Of a stretch of DNA of 64,000 nt, positions 1 through 8,746 are shown in pieces (position 1 is the stretch's first letter; each line of letters begins with the position of its first letter). A program made the translations under genes and the position numbers. Source of the DNA: Brevibacillus parabrevis (GTDB taxonomy: Bacteria; Bacillota; Bacilli; Brevibacillales; Brevibacillaceae); assembly GCF_003710905.1 (NCBI RefSeq), contig NZ_RHHV01000003.1, positions 248,001 to 312,000 on the forward strand. Reading direction: 5' to 3'. The notes beneath the pieces were generated by a model, which was not told the DNA's origin, ran no database searches, and saw nothing but the letters and a program-made list of their open reading frames with translations.

Positions 1-804
1 GTAATCGGGGAAGGCGAAATGGACGAAGCTCCGATGCTTTATATCGGCGAGCGCCTCGGTCAAGGAGTAGCGCCAGCGGTAGATGTGGCTGTCGACCCGT
101 TGGAAGGAACCAATATTCTCGCAAAAGGGACATGGGGCGCGATTTCTGTCATTGCCATTGCCGATCGCGGAAATTTGCTGCATGCTCCTGACATGTATAT
201 GGAGAAAATGGCAGTAGGGCCAAAAGCGGTCGGGAAAGTAGACATCAACGCTCCGATCCGCGACAACCTGAAAGCAGTAGCCGCGGCACAAGGCAAAGAT
301 ATCAGCGACCTGGTCGCGATTGTCCTCGACCGTGACCGCCATTCCCGCATCATTCACGAAATTCGCGAGGCTGGCGCGCGTATCCGCCTCATTTCGGACG
401 GCGATGTGGCTGCGGCGATCAATACGGCATTCCCTGATACGGGTGTAGACATTTTGTTCGGTTCTGGCGGAGCGCCAGAGGGCGTGCTGGCTGCGGTTGC
501 CTTGAAATGCCTCGGAGGAGAAATCCAGGGCAAGCTGCTGCCGCAAAGCGAAGAAGAAATTCAACGTTGTGTCAAAATGGGGCTGACCAACCCGCACCAA
601 GTATTATTCATGGATGATTTGGTCAAGGGTGACGACGCCATTTTTGCAGCAACTGGCGTAACAGATGGCGAATTGCTGAAAGGGGTTCGTTTTCAAGGAA
701 CCCGTGCCACGACGCATTCTGTTGTTATGCGTGCAAAAACGGGAACGGTACGCTTCATCGAAGGGAACCACCGCCTGGAACGCAAGCCTTCGCTCGGCTT
801 GTAA
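1..804 (+). CDS. glpX: Class II fructose-1,6-bisphosphatase GlpX (5' end outside window)
   Basis: The frame is open from base 1, so the gene starts upstream; 267 C-terminal residues are present, against about 320 in the family. The enzyme hydrolyses fructose-1,6-bisphosphate to fructose-6-phosphate in gluconeogenesis, in the cytoplasm. Visible hallmarks are the [11 protein letters not shown] stretch right at the window edge and VDPLEGTN, the metal/phosphate motif of the Li-sensitive phosphatase fold, followed by the [10 protein letters not shown] segment. The stop is 53 bases before rho, with no terminator seen between, so cotranscription with rho is possible. Identification is firm; only the N-terminus is missing. 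Confidence 0.95.
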   Translation, partial: VIGEGEMDEAPMLYIGERLGQGVAPAVDVAVDPLEGTNILAKGTWGAISVIAIADRGNLLHAPDMYMEKMAVGPKAVGKVDINAPIRDNLKAVAAAQGKDISDLVAIVLDRDRHSRIIHEIREAGARIRLISDGDVAAAINTAFPDTGVDILFGSGGAPEGVLAAVALKCLGGEIQGKLLPQSEEEIQRCVKMGLTNPHQVLFMDDLVKGDDAIFAATGVTDGELLKGVRFQGTRATTHSVVMRAKTGTVRFIEGNHRLERKPSLGL

Positions 805-857
805 GAAACGAGTTTAGACAGATGAACTTTCAAGAGTAAATAAAGAGTGGTGGATGT

Positions 858-2138
858 ATGTTACTTTCTGAACTAGAAGAGAAGAAACTGACCGATCTCT
901 ATAAACTGGCCAAAGAGTACCACATCCCGTATTACTCCCAACTGAAGAAGAAGGAATTGATCTTCGCGATACTTCGGGCACGGGCAGAGCGGGATGGCCT
1001 GATGTTTATGGAGGGCGTGCTGGAAATCTTGCCGGAGGGCTACGGCTTCCTCCGTCCGATCAACTATCTCCCAAGCTCGGAAGACATCTACATCTCCCAG
1101 TCGCAGATTCGCCGTTTTGATCTGCGCATGGGGGATGTGGTGTCGGGCAAGGCGAGGCCGCCAAAAGAAAACGAGCGTTACTTTGGGTTGTTGCAAGTAG
1201 AGGCAGTGAACGGAGAAGACCCTGAGACTGCTTCGGAGCGTCTGCATTTCCCCGCTTTAACACCGCTGTATCCTCAAACCAAGCTAGTGCTGGAAACTGC
1301 GCCCGAGCGAGTTTCCACCCGCCTGATGGATCTTCTTGCCCCTGTTGGACTCGGACAGCGTGGATTGATCGTCGCCCCGCCGAAAGCGGGTAAAACCATG
1401 CTGCTGAAAGAGATTGCCAACAGTATCACGGAAAGCCGGCCGGATATTCATCTGTTTGTTTTGCTCATCGACGAGCGTCCGGAAGAGGTAACCGATATGC
1501 AGCGTTCCGTCAAGGGAGAAGTGGTAGCTTCGACTTTTGACGAGCTGCCGGAAAATCACATCAAAGTGGCAGAGCTTGTGCTGGAGCGGGCAAAACGTTT
1601 GGTCGAACACAAAAAAGATGTTGTGATCCTGCTGGATTCCATTACCCGGCTCGCACGCGCCTACAACTTGGTGATTCCGCCAAGCGGCCGTACATTGTCC
1701 GGCGGTATCGATCCGGCTGCGTTCCACCGTCCCAAGCGCTTTTTCGGTTCGGCACGCAATATCGAAGAGGGCGGCAGCCTGACGATTTTGGCTACAGCTT
1801 TGGTCGAGACAGGCTCGCGCATGGACGATGTGATCTATGAGGAGTTCAAAGGAACGGGCAACATGGAGCTTCATCTGGATCGCAAGCTGGCTGAACGCCG
1901 CATTTTCCCGGCGATCGACATTCGCCGTTCGGGAACGCGTCGCGAGGAACTGCTGCTGACCAAAGAAGAGCTGGATAAGCTGTGGATGATCCGCAAGAAC
2001 ATGAACGAAACGAACGAATTTGTCGACTCGTTCATCAAGAAGCTTGCGGACACGAAAACAAACGAAGAATTTTTGCAGACCCTGGAAACGAAGCAACAAG
2101 GACGGGGAAAAGCTGCTGGCACGACGGTGAGTTCATGA
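858..2138 (+). CDS. rho: Transcription termination factor Rho
   Basis: Hexameric RNA-dependent ATPase/translocase that ends transcription of untranslated RNA. The 426-residue length is normal. The N-terminal Rho helical domain (about 1-45, starting [20 protein letters not shown]) is followed by the cold-shock-like RNA-binding domain (about 50-125; EGYGFLRP) and a RecA-like ATPase core with Walker A APPKAGKT near residue 175 and the Walker B region [16 protein letters not shown]. The ATG lies behind a GAGTGGTGG ribosome site. The long acidic insert seen in some actinobacterial Rho proteins is absent. A Rho-independent hairpin is built into the last codons of the gene. Confidence 0.97.
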   Translation: MLLSELEEKKLTDLYKLAKEYHIPYYSQLKKKELIFAILRARAERDGLMFMEGVLEILPEGYGFLRPINYLPSSEDIYISQSQIRRFDLRMGDVVSGKARPPKENERYFGLLQVEAVNGEDPETASERLHFPALTPLYPQTKLVLETAPERVSTRLMDLLAPVGLGQRGLIVAPPKAGKTMLLKEIANSITESRPDIHLFVLLIDERPEEVTDMQRSVKGEVVASTFDELPENHIKVAELVLERAKRLVEHKKDVVILLDSITRLARAYNLVIPPSGRTLSGGIDPAAFHRPKRFFGSARNIEEGGSLTILATALVETGSRMDDVIYEEFKGTGNMELHLDRKLAERRIFPAIDIRRSGTRREELLLTKEELDKLWMIRKNMNETNEFVDSFIKKLADTKTNEEFLQTLETKQQGRGKAAGTTVSS

Positions 2139-2156
2139 CTCGCCGTCATTTTTTTT
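2123..2156 (+). terminator. Intrinsic terminator overlapping the rho stop codon
   Basis: Arms at 2123-2131 and 2139-2147 (one G-T wobble) are followed by a run of eight T. The rho stop codon lies in the loop, so the stem begins inside the coding region. Confidence 0.8.
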
Positions 2157-2166
2157 GCCTGTTTTG

Positions 2167-2175
2167 CATACCGTA
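2167..2175 (+). promoter_or_regulatory. Possible sigma-K -10 element before the LysM-M23 gene
   Basis: CATACCGTA matches the sigma-K -10 consensus CATANNNTA exactly. It sits 19 bases before the ribosome site (2191-2200) of the next gene. The -35 match is weak (TCA near 2146-2148), and a nine-base element can occur by chance. Confidence 0.4.
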
Positions 2176-2207
2176 AGAGAGTTGGAGGAAAAAGGAGGAG
2201 AGAATCT

Positions 2208-3110
2208 GTGGAGTATGTGCATGTTCCTGCGCCCATTGAGAGCCAGGTTGAAGCGAAAAAGGTTGTCGTGGAGCAAGCGCTGTTTCAAGCGTTCAATCCT
2301 TACGCAGGTTTGACCAAGCAAGCGCCTTCGGCTAAAAGCAATGCGATGGTGTACTCTGTCCGCGAAGGAGACACTCTGTCTGGAATTGCCGAGCGGTATG
2401 GCCTTACGCTGAAAAAGCTGGTAGAGACGAATCAAATCAGCAACCCGGGCTTGCTTTCGGTCGGGATGAAACTGGTTATTGCCAAAGATGAAGTGACCCA
2501 TATGGTGAAGCAAGGAGAGACGATCGATTACATAGCAAGAAGGTATGGAGTCAGCAAGGAATTGCTGCTGGATCGCAATCCGCTGTTAAAATGGCTGTCG
2601 GACAACCTGTATGTGGGACAGGTTGTGTACATTCCTGTTGCCGGAGGGCCGCCGATGCAGGCAGAAGAGCTACAGCAAAAGCGGAACACCACCCAGGCGG
2701 CAAGCAGGCAAGTAGTGGCGCGGATTCGCGGCCGAATGGATTGGCCTGTAGAGGGAGCGACGATTACAAGCGGCTTCGGAACACGCTGGGGCAAGGTGCA
2801 CAAAGGTGTGGATTTGTGGAACGAGCAGGAGGCCAAAACGCCGATTTTGGCAGCGAAAGCAGGGAAGGTGGTCGAGGCGGGCGCCAATCGATCCGGGTAC
2901 GGGCGGATGGTCGTACTGGACCACGGAGACGGTTTGCAAACTTTTTACGCCCATATGCGCACGATTTTGGTCACGTCCGGCCAAAGCGTAGAAGCGGGCG
3001 ATGTCCTCGGCTACATGGGCCAGACGGGCGATTCGACCGGGTATCACCTGCACTTTGAAGTCAGGCAGGACGATGTGCCGATCAACCCGCTCCCGTATCT
3101 CGGCAGGTAA
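2208..3110 (+). CDS. Double-LysM M23 peptidase without a signal peptide
   Basis: A 300-residue peptidoglycan-targeted endopeptidase. Two LysM domains (about 48-92, YSVREGDTLSGIAERYG, and 97-143) precede a C-terminal M23/LytM domain (about 178-300). All M23 zinc/catalytic residues are visible: H198 and D202 in HKGVDLW, and H280 and H282 in HLHFEV, so it should be active. The GTG start follows a strong AAAGGAGGAG site at 2191-2200. The N-terminus (MEYVHVPAPIESQVEAKK) has no hydrophobic core, so there is no classical signal peptide or membrane anchor. With the sigma-K-like box upstream, synthesis in the mother cell and assembly into the spore coat or cortex is my inference; an unrecognised export route is the alternative. 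Confidence 0.85.
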   Translation: MEYVHVPAPIESQVEAKKVVVEQALFQAFNPYAGLTKQAPSAKSNAMVYSVREGDTLSGIAERYGLTLKKLVETNQISNPGLLSVGMKLVIAKDEVTHMVKQGETIDYIARRYGVSKELLLDRNPLLKWLSDNLYVGQVVYIPVAGGPPMQAEELQQKRNTTQAASRQVVARIRGRMDWPVEGATITSGFGTRWGKVHKGVDLWNEQEAKTPILAAKAGKVVEAGANRSGYGRMVVLDHGDGLQTFYAHMRTILVTSGQSVEAGDVLGYMGQTGDSTGYHLHFEVRQDDVPINPLPYLGR

Positions 3111-3120
3111 CCCTTCACAA

Positions 3121-3149
3121 TTTACATTGCTTTTTCAATGCGTTACAAT
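3121..3149 (+). promoter_or_regulatory. Sigma-A promoter of the radical SAM gene
   Basis: TTTACA at 3121-3126, a 17-base spacer, and TACAAT at 3144-3149. It lies 32 bases before the proposed ATG and just after the upstream stop codon. Confidence 0.65.
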
Positions 3150-3180
3150 GGGCAAAGCAAAGAAGCGAGGCGATTTTCCC

Positions 3181-4446
3181 ATGTATTTAGTATACGCAGA
3201 TGAAAACGGCAATGTTTACGACCACCCGGGATTGTTCTCGGTGGCGCGCAACGGCGATATATTGACAGAAATTCTGGAAGAAGAACTGATTCCGCTGCCG
3301 GAAGGAGCGACGTTGGTCAGTTTGCCAGATACGGTGCCGATCGGGATGGACCCCGATACGGGCGAAATGATCAAGCTCGACGGCTGTACAGCGGTTGGAG
3401 CGCTTGTTCCACAAGGAATTACCCGTCTTTTGCTGCCTGGCTATGTGAAAACAAACCGGGAGAGCAAGCTGCCGCTGTTCGGCTATTCGGCAGTGGTGTG
3501 GAAAGACAATCGTTTTTGGGTGGCAGGCAGAGCGAGTGACGATATTTACAAATGGGACCCGCTCAATTTCCCGATGGATGAGTTGAGACAGCGTGTGGAA
3601 AAGACGTTGGAGCTGTTTCCGCAAAACCGGATTTTGAATCACCTGTCTCACTGTGCGCTGGAGTACGAGTGCTTGACCGCCTCCAATAACTTTTTCAACC
3701 GCTGGGAAGGCAGTCTGCCTGTCTCCTACACCTGTAATGCGGGTTGCTATGGCTGTATTTCCGAGCAACCTGACGACAGCGGCTTCCCGTCTCCACAGAC
3801 ACGGATGAACTTCAAGCCGACAGAGGACGAGCTGGTCGAAGTGATGCTGCACCACCTGCAAACACCGGAAAGCATCATCAGCTTCGGTCAAGGTTGCGAG
3901 GGCGAGCCGTCCACCATGGCAGGAATTATCGTGCCAGCCATGCGTCGTGTGCGGGAGACGACAGACATGGGCTTCATCAACATCAATACCAATGCTGGCT
4001 TGACCGATCACATCAAAGGGATTGTGGACGCCGGACTGGACTTGATGCGTGTCAGCATTATCAGTGCGATTGACGAGCATTACAACGCTTACTATCGTCC
4101 GCGCAACTACACGCTGGAAAATGTAGCCCGATCGGCCGAATACGCTGCTTCCAAGGGCGTGTACACCTCGATCAACTACTTGTGCTTCCCGGGCGTGTTC
4201 GACCGCGAAGAAGAGATGGAAGCGATGATCAACTTCATTCGCCGGACGGGAATCAAGCTGATTCAAATGCGCAACCTGAACATCGATCCGGAAAGCTACC
4301 TGGCGATGATTCCAAAAGCGCGGGGCGAAGTCTTCGGAATGAAGCAGGCGATTGAGATTTATCAGGAAGAACTGCCGGATGTCGTAATCGGATCGTTTAC
4401 GCACATTCCGCCGGCAGAACTGCGCCGCAGGAAAAACATGGCCTGA
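3181..4446 (+). CDS. Radical SAM domain protein of unknown substrate
   Basis: A 421-residue cytoplasmic protein. The canonical radical SAM cluster motif CNAGCYGC provides C185, C189 and C192 for a 4Fe-4S centre that cleaves S-adenosylmethionine. About 180 residues precede the cluster, an unusually long N-terminal region with no fold I recognise. The core continues with [10 protein letters not shown] (the glycine-rich SAM-binding strand) and ININTNAG. No SPASM-type cysteine cluster is visible at the C-terminus. The same frame is open back to about 3001, but that part overlaps the upstream gene; ATG 3181 follows a promoter and a weak GCGAGG site. It is a single-gene unit, so context does not reveal a substrate. 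Confidence 0.8.
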   Translation: MYLVYADENGNVYDHPGLFSVARNGDILTEILEEELIPLPEGATLVSLPDTVPIGMDPDTGEMIKLDGCTAVGALVPQGITRLLLPGYVKTNRESKLPLFGYSAVVWKDNRFWVAGRASDDIYKWDPLNFPMDELRQRVEKTLELFPQNRILNHLSHCALEYECLTASNNFFNRWEGSLPVSYTCNAGCYGCISEQPDDSGFPSPQTRMNFKPTEDELVEVMLHHLQTPESIISFGQGCEGEPSTMAGIIVPAMRRVRETTDMGFININTNAGLTDHIKGIVDAGLDLMRVSIISAIDEHYNAYYRPRNYTLENVARSAEYAASKGVYTSINYLCFPGVFDREEEMEAMINFIRRTGIKLIQMRNLNIDPESYLAMIPKARGEVFGMKQAIEIYQEELPDVVIGSFTHIPPAELRRRKNMA

Positions 4447-4458
4447 TCGGTCAACCTG

Positions 4459-4487
4459 TTGCATTTCAGCTGACAGCATGCTACTAT
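4459..4487 (+). promoter_or_regulatory. Sigma-A promoter of rpmE
   Basis: TTGCAT at 4459-4464, a 17-base spacer, and TACTAT at 4482-4487, about 64 bases before the rpmE ATG. Confidence 0.65.
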
Positions 4488-4550
4488 CTTTTATGTGTTT
4501 ATATAACTCTGTTTCGGCAAACGATTCAGGGCGGAAAGAGGTGTAGTGAG

Positions 4551-4751
4551 ATGAAACAAGGTATTCATCCTAAGTACAACGTAGTAACTGTTACATGTGC
4601 ATGCGGTAACGAATTTGAATCCGGTTCCGTGAAACAAGCGTTGAAAGTGGAGATCTGCTCCAACTGCCATCCTTTCTTCACTGGAAAACAAAAATTCGTG
4701 GATGCTGGCGGCCGTGTAGACCGTTTCAAACGCAAATACAATCTGTCCTAA
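4551..4751 (+). CDS. rpmE: 50S ribosomal protein L31, zinc-binding (C+) form
   Basis: A 66-residue L31 protein of the large ribosomal subunit. It begins [19 protein letters not shown] and ends in the typical basic tail. Four cysteines (CAC near 16-18 and CSNC near 36-39) mark the zinc-binding type A form, which Bacilli replace with a cysteine-free paralogue in zinc starvation. No Zur-like operator was recognised upstream. Its own promoter and terminator flank it, so it is monocistronic. Confidence 0.96.
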   Translation: MKQGIHPKYNVVTVTCACGNEFESGSVKQALKVEICSNCHPFFTGKQKFVDAGGRVDRFKRKYNLS

Positions 4752-4769
4752 TCAGACGGGATTGGAGCA

Positions 4770-4804
4770 ACCAGGTAGAGCGATCTGCCTGGTTTTGTCT
4801 TTTT
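4770..4804 (+). terminator. Terminator of rpmE
   Basis: Ten-base arms at 4770-4779 and 4784-4793 (one wobble pair) with a four-base loop and a T-rich tail up to 4804. Confidence 0.75.
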
Positions 4805-4843
4805 CTGGAACAAAATTATCGCGGACAGCAAGGGGGGCAATCG

Positions 4844-6301
4844 ATGACAGCCATCATCTGGTTTCGGCGCGATCTGCGTTTGCACGACCACGCGGCTTTA
4901 CATACGGCAGCGCTTACGGGCGAACCGATTGTCCCGTTGTTCATTATGGACGATGCCTTTTGCCAGCCTGACGCGGTTGCAGACAAGCGATCGCATGCGT
5001 TTTTATCGGCTGTGGACAACCTGGCGGGCAGCTTGCAAGAAGTTGGCGGGAGGCTCCTGATTCGCCGGGGGAATCCGGCTGACGTGCTTTGTCAGGTCGC
5101 TCGCGAGACGGGGGCAGACAAAGTCTTTTACAATCGCGCATACACTCCCGAAGCGCGAAAACGCGATGCGACTGTAACGGAAGCTTTGGAGCGGCAAGGC
5201 ATGCGCGTTCATGCTTGCAAAGATTTGCTCATGCATGAGCCAGGCGACATTTTAACCAGGCAGCGGACGCCGTATGCGTTGTTTACCCCTTATAAACGGG
5301 TGTGGCTCACCCTTCCGAAAGACCGCCCTTTTCCACAGCCGACATCATGGCGAATGTGTGAAGGACTGGCCGAGATGCCAGGGGAATCGGCTCCTTTGGC
5401 CGAAGCTTTTGGGCGCAAACGTCCCGTTGGCAGTGAATGGGCGACGGCTCTGTTTGGAGAGCGGACAGCTCGCGAGCGATTGCAGCAATTTATGCACGAA
5501 GCTGTGCATCGATATAAAGAACGGCGCGATTTCCCCGGACTGGATGCGACTTCGCACTTGTCTTTTGCCTTGAATGCAGGCACGTTGTCGATTCGTACGG
5601 TGTATCACCAGGCGCTGGAGGCCATGGAGGAAGCCAGGGGAGAAGAGGTCGCCTCCGTGGAAGCGTTTGTCACGGAGCTTGTCTGGAGAGAGTTTTATCA
5701 GCAAGTGCTGTATCATCACCCGCACACGACCGATCACGCGTTTTTGCCGCAGTTTGAAGCGGTGGCCTGGGAAAATGACGAAGCGCTGTTTTCGGCTTGG
5801 TGCAACGGGGAGACGGGCTATCCGATCGTCGATGCAGCGATGAAGCAACTGAACGAAACAGGCTGGATGCATAACCGCTTGCGCATGATTGCGGCTTCTT
5901 TTTTGACCAAGGATTTGCTGGTGGATTGGCGGTGGGGGATGCGCTATTTTGCGAAGCAGCTTGTCGACTTCGACGAGGCGGCCAATATCGGCGGCTGGCA
6001 ATGGAGCGCTTCTACCGGGACGGACCCGCAGCCGTACTTCCGCATTTTCAATCCGGTTGCGCAAGGCGAGAAATTCGATCCAGACGGGACTTTTGTCAAA
6101 AAATATCTTCCCGTTCTAAGCGAAGTCCCTCTACAATATATCCATAAGCCTTGGGAGATGCCTGAGCATGTGCAGGAGCAGGCGGGATGCAGGCTCGGCC
6201 TGGATTATCCTGATCCTTGCGTAGATCATGCGAGCAGACGGAAGCTGGCGATGTCGTTGTTTCAAGAGGCGAAAGACAGCTACGCCAGGACGCAAAAATG
6301 A
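4844..6301 (+). CDS. phrB: Deoxyribodipyrimidine (CPD) photolyase, class I
   Basis: A 485-residue flavoprotein that uses blue light to split cyclobutane pyrimidine dimers. The N-terminal antenna domain opens with IIWFRRDLRLHDHAAL; the C-terminal half is the FAD-binding domain, with WMHNRLRM near residue 345 and the near-invariant segment WQWSASTGTDPQPYFRIFNP near 386-405. The length fits class I CPD photolyases of bacteria and not DASH cryptochromes. The ATG follows an AAGGGGGG-type site. It lies alone between the rpmE terminator and tdk. Light induction or a LexA box could not be seen upstream. Confidence 0.93.
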   Translation: MTAIIWFRRDLRLHDHAALHTAALTGEPIVPLFIMDDAFCQPDAVADKRSHAFLSAVDNLAGSLQEVGGRLLIRRGNPADVLCQVARETGADKVFYNRAYTPEARKRDATVTEALERQGMRVHACKDLLMHEPGDILTRQRTPYALFTPYKRVWLTLPKDRPFPQPTSWRMCEGLAEMPGESAPLAEAFGRKRPVGSEWATALFGERTARERLQQFMHEAVHRYKERRDFPGLDATSHLSFALNAGTLSIRTVYHQALEAMEEARGEEVASVEAFVTELVWREFYQQVLYHHPHTTDHAFLPQFEAVAWENDEALFSAWCNGETGYPIVDAAMKQLNETGWMHNRLRMIAASFLTKDLLVDWRWGMRYFAKQLVDFDEAANIGGWQWSASTGTDPQPYFRIFNPVAQGEKFDPDGTFVKKYLPVLSEVPLQYIHKPWEMPEHVQEQAGCRLGLDYPDPCVDHASRRKLAMSLFQEAKDSYARTQK

Positions 6302-6331
6302 ATCAGTTCTAGGCAAAAGGGAGATAGAGAC

Positions 6332-6907
6332 GTGGCACAATTATATTTTCGTTACGGGGCAATGAATGCCTCCAAATCTATTCAGTTGCTGACGGTCGCT
6401 CACAACTACGAGCAATCCGGCAAAAAAGTAGTCGTGTTCACGCCGGCGGTCGATGATCGGTACGGCGTGGGGAAAGTGGCATCGCGGGTAGGGATCAGCA
6501 GAGAAGCGATTCCGATTGGCGAGGAAACCAATTTGTATGAGATTGTCGCGGCCGAAACGGTAAAACCGCACTGTGTACTGGTGGACGAGGCGCAGTTCAT
6601 CAGCCGCCATCATGTGGACCAGCTGGTGGCGATTGTCGATCAGCTCGGAATCCCCGTCATCGTCTACGGCTTGCTGAAAAACTTCAAGAACGAGCTTTTC
6701 CCGGGAAGTGCCGCGTTGTTGTGTGAAGCGGACAAGGTGGAAGAGATCAAAACGGTGTGCGTTTACTGCAACAAAAAAGCGACGCATATCCTCAAATTCA
6801 AAAATGGACAACCTGTATACTCCGGAGAGACGATTGAGATCGCTGGCAACGACACGTACAGCAGCGTCTGTCGCAAGCATTATTACAACCCTCCGGCAGC
6901 TCGCTAG
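6332..6907 (+). CDS. tdk: Thymidine kinase, E. coli-like subtype with altered P-loop
   Basis: Phosphorylates thymidine (and deoxyuridine) with ATP in pyrimidine salvage. The 191-residue sequence opens MAQLYFRYGAMNASKS, like E. coli Tdk (MAQLYFYYSAMNAGKS) and unlike B. subtilis Tdk (GSMFSGKS). The P-loop reads GAMNASKS (residues 9-16): the glycine before the lysine is serine. The lasso-type signature VLVDEAQF and the zinc-binding cysteines CVYC and CRKHYY are present, so the protein looks intact. The GTG start is 30 bases after the photolyase gene, behind AAAAGGGAGA. The 3' end is followed by the long hairpin at 6920-6996. Confidence 0.93.
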   Translation: MAQLYFRYGAMNASKSIQLLTVAHNYEQSGKKVVVFTPAVDDRYGVGKVASRVGISREAIPIGEETNLYEIVAAETVKPHCVLVDEAQFISRHHVDQLVAIVDQLGIPVIVYGLLKNFKNELFPGSAALLCEADKVEEIKTVCVYCNKKATHILKFKNGQPVYSGETIEIAGNDTYSSVCRKHYYNPPAAR

Positions 6908-6919
6908 AAGCCGAACAGG

Positions 6920-6996
6920 AAAAGCCACCCTTGTTTTTCGCTGTGCATGAGCCGAAAAGGCACTGCGCAGACTAAGCAAAACAGGAGGTGGCTTTT
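6920..6996 (+). other. Long two-tier hairpin enclosing the ribosome site of the YhcN-like gene
   Basis: Outer arms at 6920-6929 and 6987-6996 are perfect complements (10 bp). Inner arms CTGTGCA (6941-6947) and TGCGCAG (6964-6970) pair with one wobble. The outer 3' arm contains most of the AGGAGGTGG ribosome site. RNA read through from tdk would fold this way; RNA starting inside the loop would not. A loose sigma-G-like pair (TGCATGA 6944, CAGACTA 6968) lies in the loop. Confidence 0.55.
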
Positions 6997-6998
6997 TC

Positions 6999-7499
6999 GT
7001 GCGAATCACGTCTTTTGGGAAAAGCTCACTGACAGTGCTGGGCATTCTCGTCCTCTCTTCTGCCTTGACTGTCGGGTGCGGCGGCCGCAATACTACTCAA
7101 GAAAAAGGTTCCAACACGCAAGCGCTGGACGGTCAGCACCCTGCTTCGATCAAAGGGGAGCGGAGCGGGGAAGTTTTGCACCATCCTGCGCCGCCTGCCG
7201 CCGATCGTGACACTTTGATGGGGCGCAATCAAAACCCGAACTTGATCATCGGCCAGTCCAACGTGCGCAATACGCAAATCGACATGAACAACATGGAAAT
7301 GATGGCGAAGTCGGTAAAAGGCGTCGAGAACGCCCGTATCACACTGAATGGCGGCAATGCATATGTTACTCTTGACCTTGTGCATAACATTACGGCGAGT
7401 CAGGCGCGATCGGTGGAGCAGCAAGTTATTGCGCTTTTGCAGCAAAAAATCCCGCGCTATGACTTCCACGTCACCTCCAATGAGGGCTTTCACCGTTGA
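6999..7499 (+). CDS. YhcN/YlaJ family sporulation lipoprotein
   Basis: A 166-residue predicted lipoprotein. A signal peptide ends in the lipobox LTVGC (cysteine near residue 27), a polar linker follows, and the C-terminal half (NPNLIIGQSNVRNTQID, then the VENARITLNGGNAYVTLDL segment) matches the YhcN/YlaJ domain. Family members are made in the forespore and located in the inner spore membrane, with roles in germination or outgrowth. The GTG start follows AGGAGGTGG at 6983-6991. The ribosome site is enclosed by a long hairpin, which suggests expression from a promoter other than tdk read-through. Confidence 0.85.
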   Translation: MRITSFGKSSLTVLGILVLSSALTVGCGGRNTTQEKGSNTQALDGQHPASIKGERSGEVLHHPAPPAADRDTLMGRNQNPNLIIGQSNVRNTQIDMNNMEMMAKSVKGVENARITLNGGNAYVTLDLVHNITASQARSVEQQVIALLQQKIPRYDFHVTSNEGFHR

Positions 7500-7590
7500 T
7501 CGTGTGACTGGAACTGGTATGGCAAGGCTCGGCATCGCCGGGCCTGTTTTGCATCGCAAAAAGCAGAAATTTCCAGCCAAATAATGCGCT

Positions 7591-7619
7591 TTGACTTATT
7601 TTCGCTTTCCTCCTATAAT
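7591..7619 (+). promoter_or_regulatory. Sigma-A promoter of prfA-prmC
   Basis: TTGACT at 7591-7596, a 17-base spacer, and TATAAT at 7614-7619: a near-consensus promoter 51 bases before the prfA ATG. Confidence 0.85.
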
Positions 7620-7669
7620 TTATCTGTTATAATCGATTTTTAGTATTCTTTGCGATGGGGTGAAGTACA

Positions 7670-8746
7670 ATGTTTACACGCTTATCCGCAGTTGAAGAGC
7701 GTTTTGAAGAGGTAACGAATCTCCTATGTGACCCCGACGTCATCAGCGATACAAAACGCTTGCGTGAACTGTCCAAGGAACAGTCTTCGTTGGAAGAGAC
7801 AGTGACGACCTACCGTGAATATAAATCAGTTGTGAGTCAAATGGATGATGCCAAAGCCATGCTGGAAGAAAAGCTGGACGATGAAATGCGCGAAATGGTC
7901 AAGCTTGAAATCAGCGAATTGTCTGCCCGCAAGGAACAGCTGGAAGAACGCCTGAAAATTCTCCTGCTGCCAAAAGATCCAAATGACGAGAAAAACGTGA
8001 TCGTGGAAGTGCGCGGCGCAGCAGGCGGCGATGAGGCAGCTCTGTTTGCGGCTGTTTTGTTCCGCATGTACACACGCTTTGCTGAACGTCACGGCTTTAA
8101 AATCGAAGTGCTGGAAGCAAGCCCGACAGACATCGGCGGCTACAAGGAAATCGTCTTTTCGCTGTCCGGTCGCGGCGCATACAGCAAAATGAAGTTCGAA
8201 AGCGGCGCACACCGCGTGCAACGCATTCCGGCGACAGAATCCGGCGGACGTATTCACACTTCTACCGCTACTGTACTGGTATTGCCTGAGGCGGAAGATG
8301 TGGAAGTGGAAGTACACGAAAAAGACATCCGCATCGATACGTTCTGCTCCAGCGGCGCTGGCGGCCAGAGCGTCAACACGACCAAATCGGCTGTTCGCGT
8401 TACGCACATTCCGACGGGGATCATGGTTTCCTGTCAGGATGAAAAATCGCAGCACTCCAATAAAGACAAGGCGCTTCGCGTTTTGCGCGCGCGCTTGTAC
8501 GACTTTTATATGCAGCAACAAAATGCGGAAGCTGACGCTACGCGCAAAAGCCTGGTGGGAACCGGGGATCGCAGCGAGCGCATCCGCACGTACAACTATC
8601 CACAAAGCCGCGTGACCGACCACCGCATCGGTCTGACTTTGCACCGTTTGGAATCGGTGCTGGAAGGCGAACTGGATGAAGTGATCGACAACCTGATTTT
8701 GCATGAACAAACGGAGCTTTTGAAGAGCCATGCACACTCAGCTTGA
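7670..8746 (+). CDS. prfA: Peptide chain release factor 1
   Basis: A 358-residue RF1 that ends translation at UAA and UAG. The GGQ tripeptide that triggers peptidyl-tRNA hydrolysis is near residues 231-233 ([12 protein letters not shown]), and the coiled N-terminal domain and superdomain are full length. The stop-codon recognition region holds the RF1-type residues around 180-200 ([11 protein letters not shown]). prmC, whose product methylates the GGQ glutamine, begins 17 bases before this gene stops. That overlap implies translational coupling of the factor and its modifying enzyme. Confidence 0.97.
   Translation: MFTRLSAVEERFEEVTNLLCDPDVISDTKRLRELSKEQSSLEETVTTYREYKSVVSQMDDAKAMLEEKLDDEMREMVKLEISELSARKEQLEERLKILLLPKDPNDEKNVIVEVRGAAGGDEAALFAAVLFRMYTRFAERHGFKIEVLEASPTDIGGYKEIVFSLSGRGAYSKMKFESGAHRVQRIPATESGGRIHTSTATVLVLPEAEDVEVEVHEKDIRIDTFCSSGAGGQSVNTTKSAVRVTHIPTGIMVSCQDEKSQHSNKDKALRVLRARLYDFYMQQQNAEADATRKSLVGTGDRSERIRTYNYPQSRVTDHRIGLTLHRLESVLEGELDEVIDNLILHEQTELLKSHAHSA

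Noticed and set aside
3001..3180. Extended start of the radical SAM gene at 3001
   Set aside because: The extension overlaps the M23 peptidase gene in another frame, and the promoter at 3121-3149 lies downstream of it.
7547..7561. Small TTTTGC/GCAAAA inverted repeat after the YhcN-like gene as a terminator
   Set aside because: The stem is short and AT-rich and no T run follows on +.
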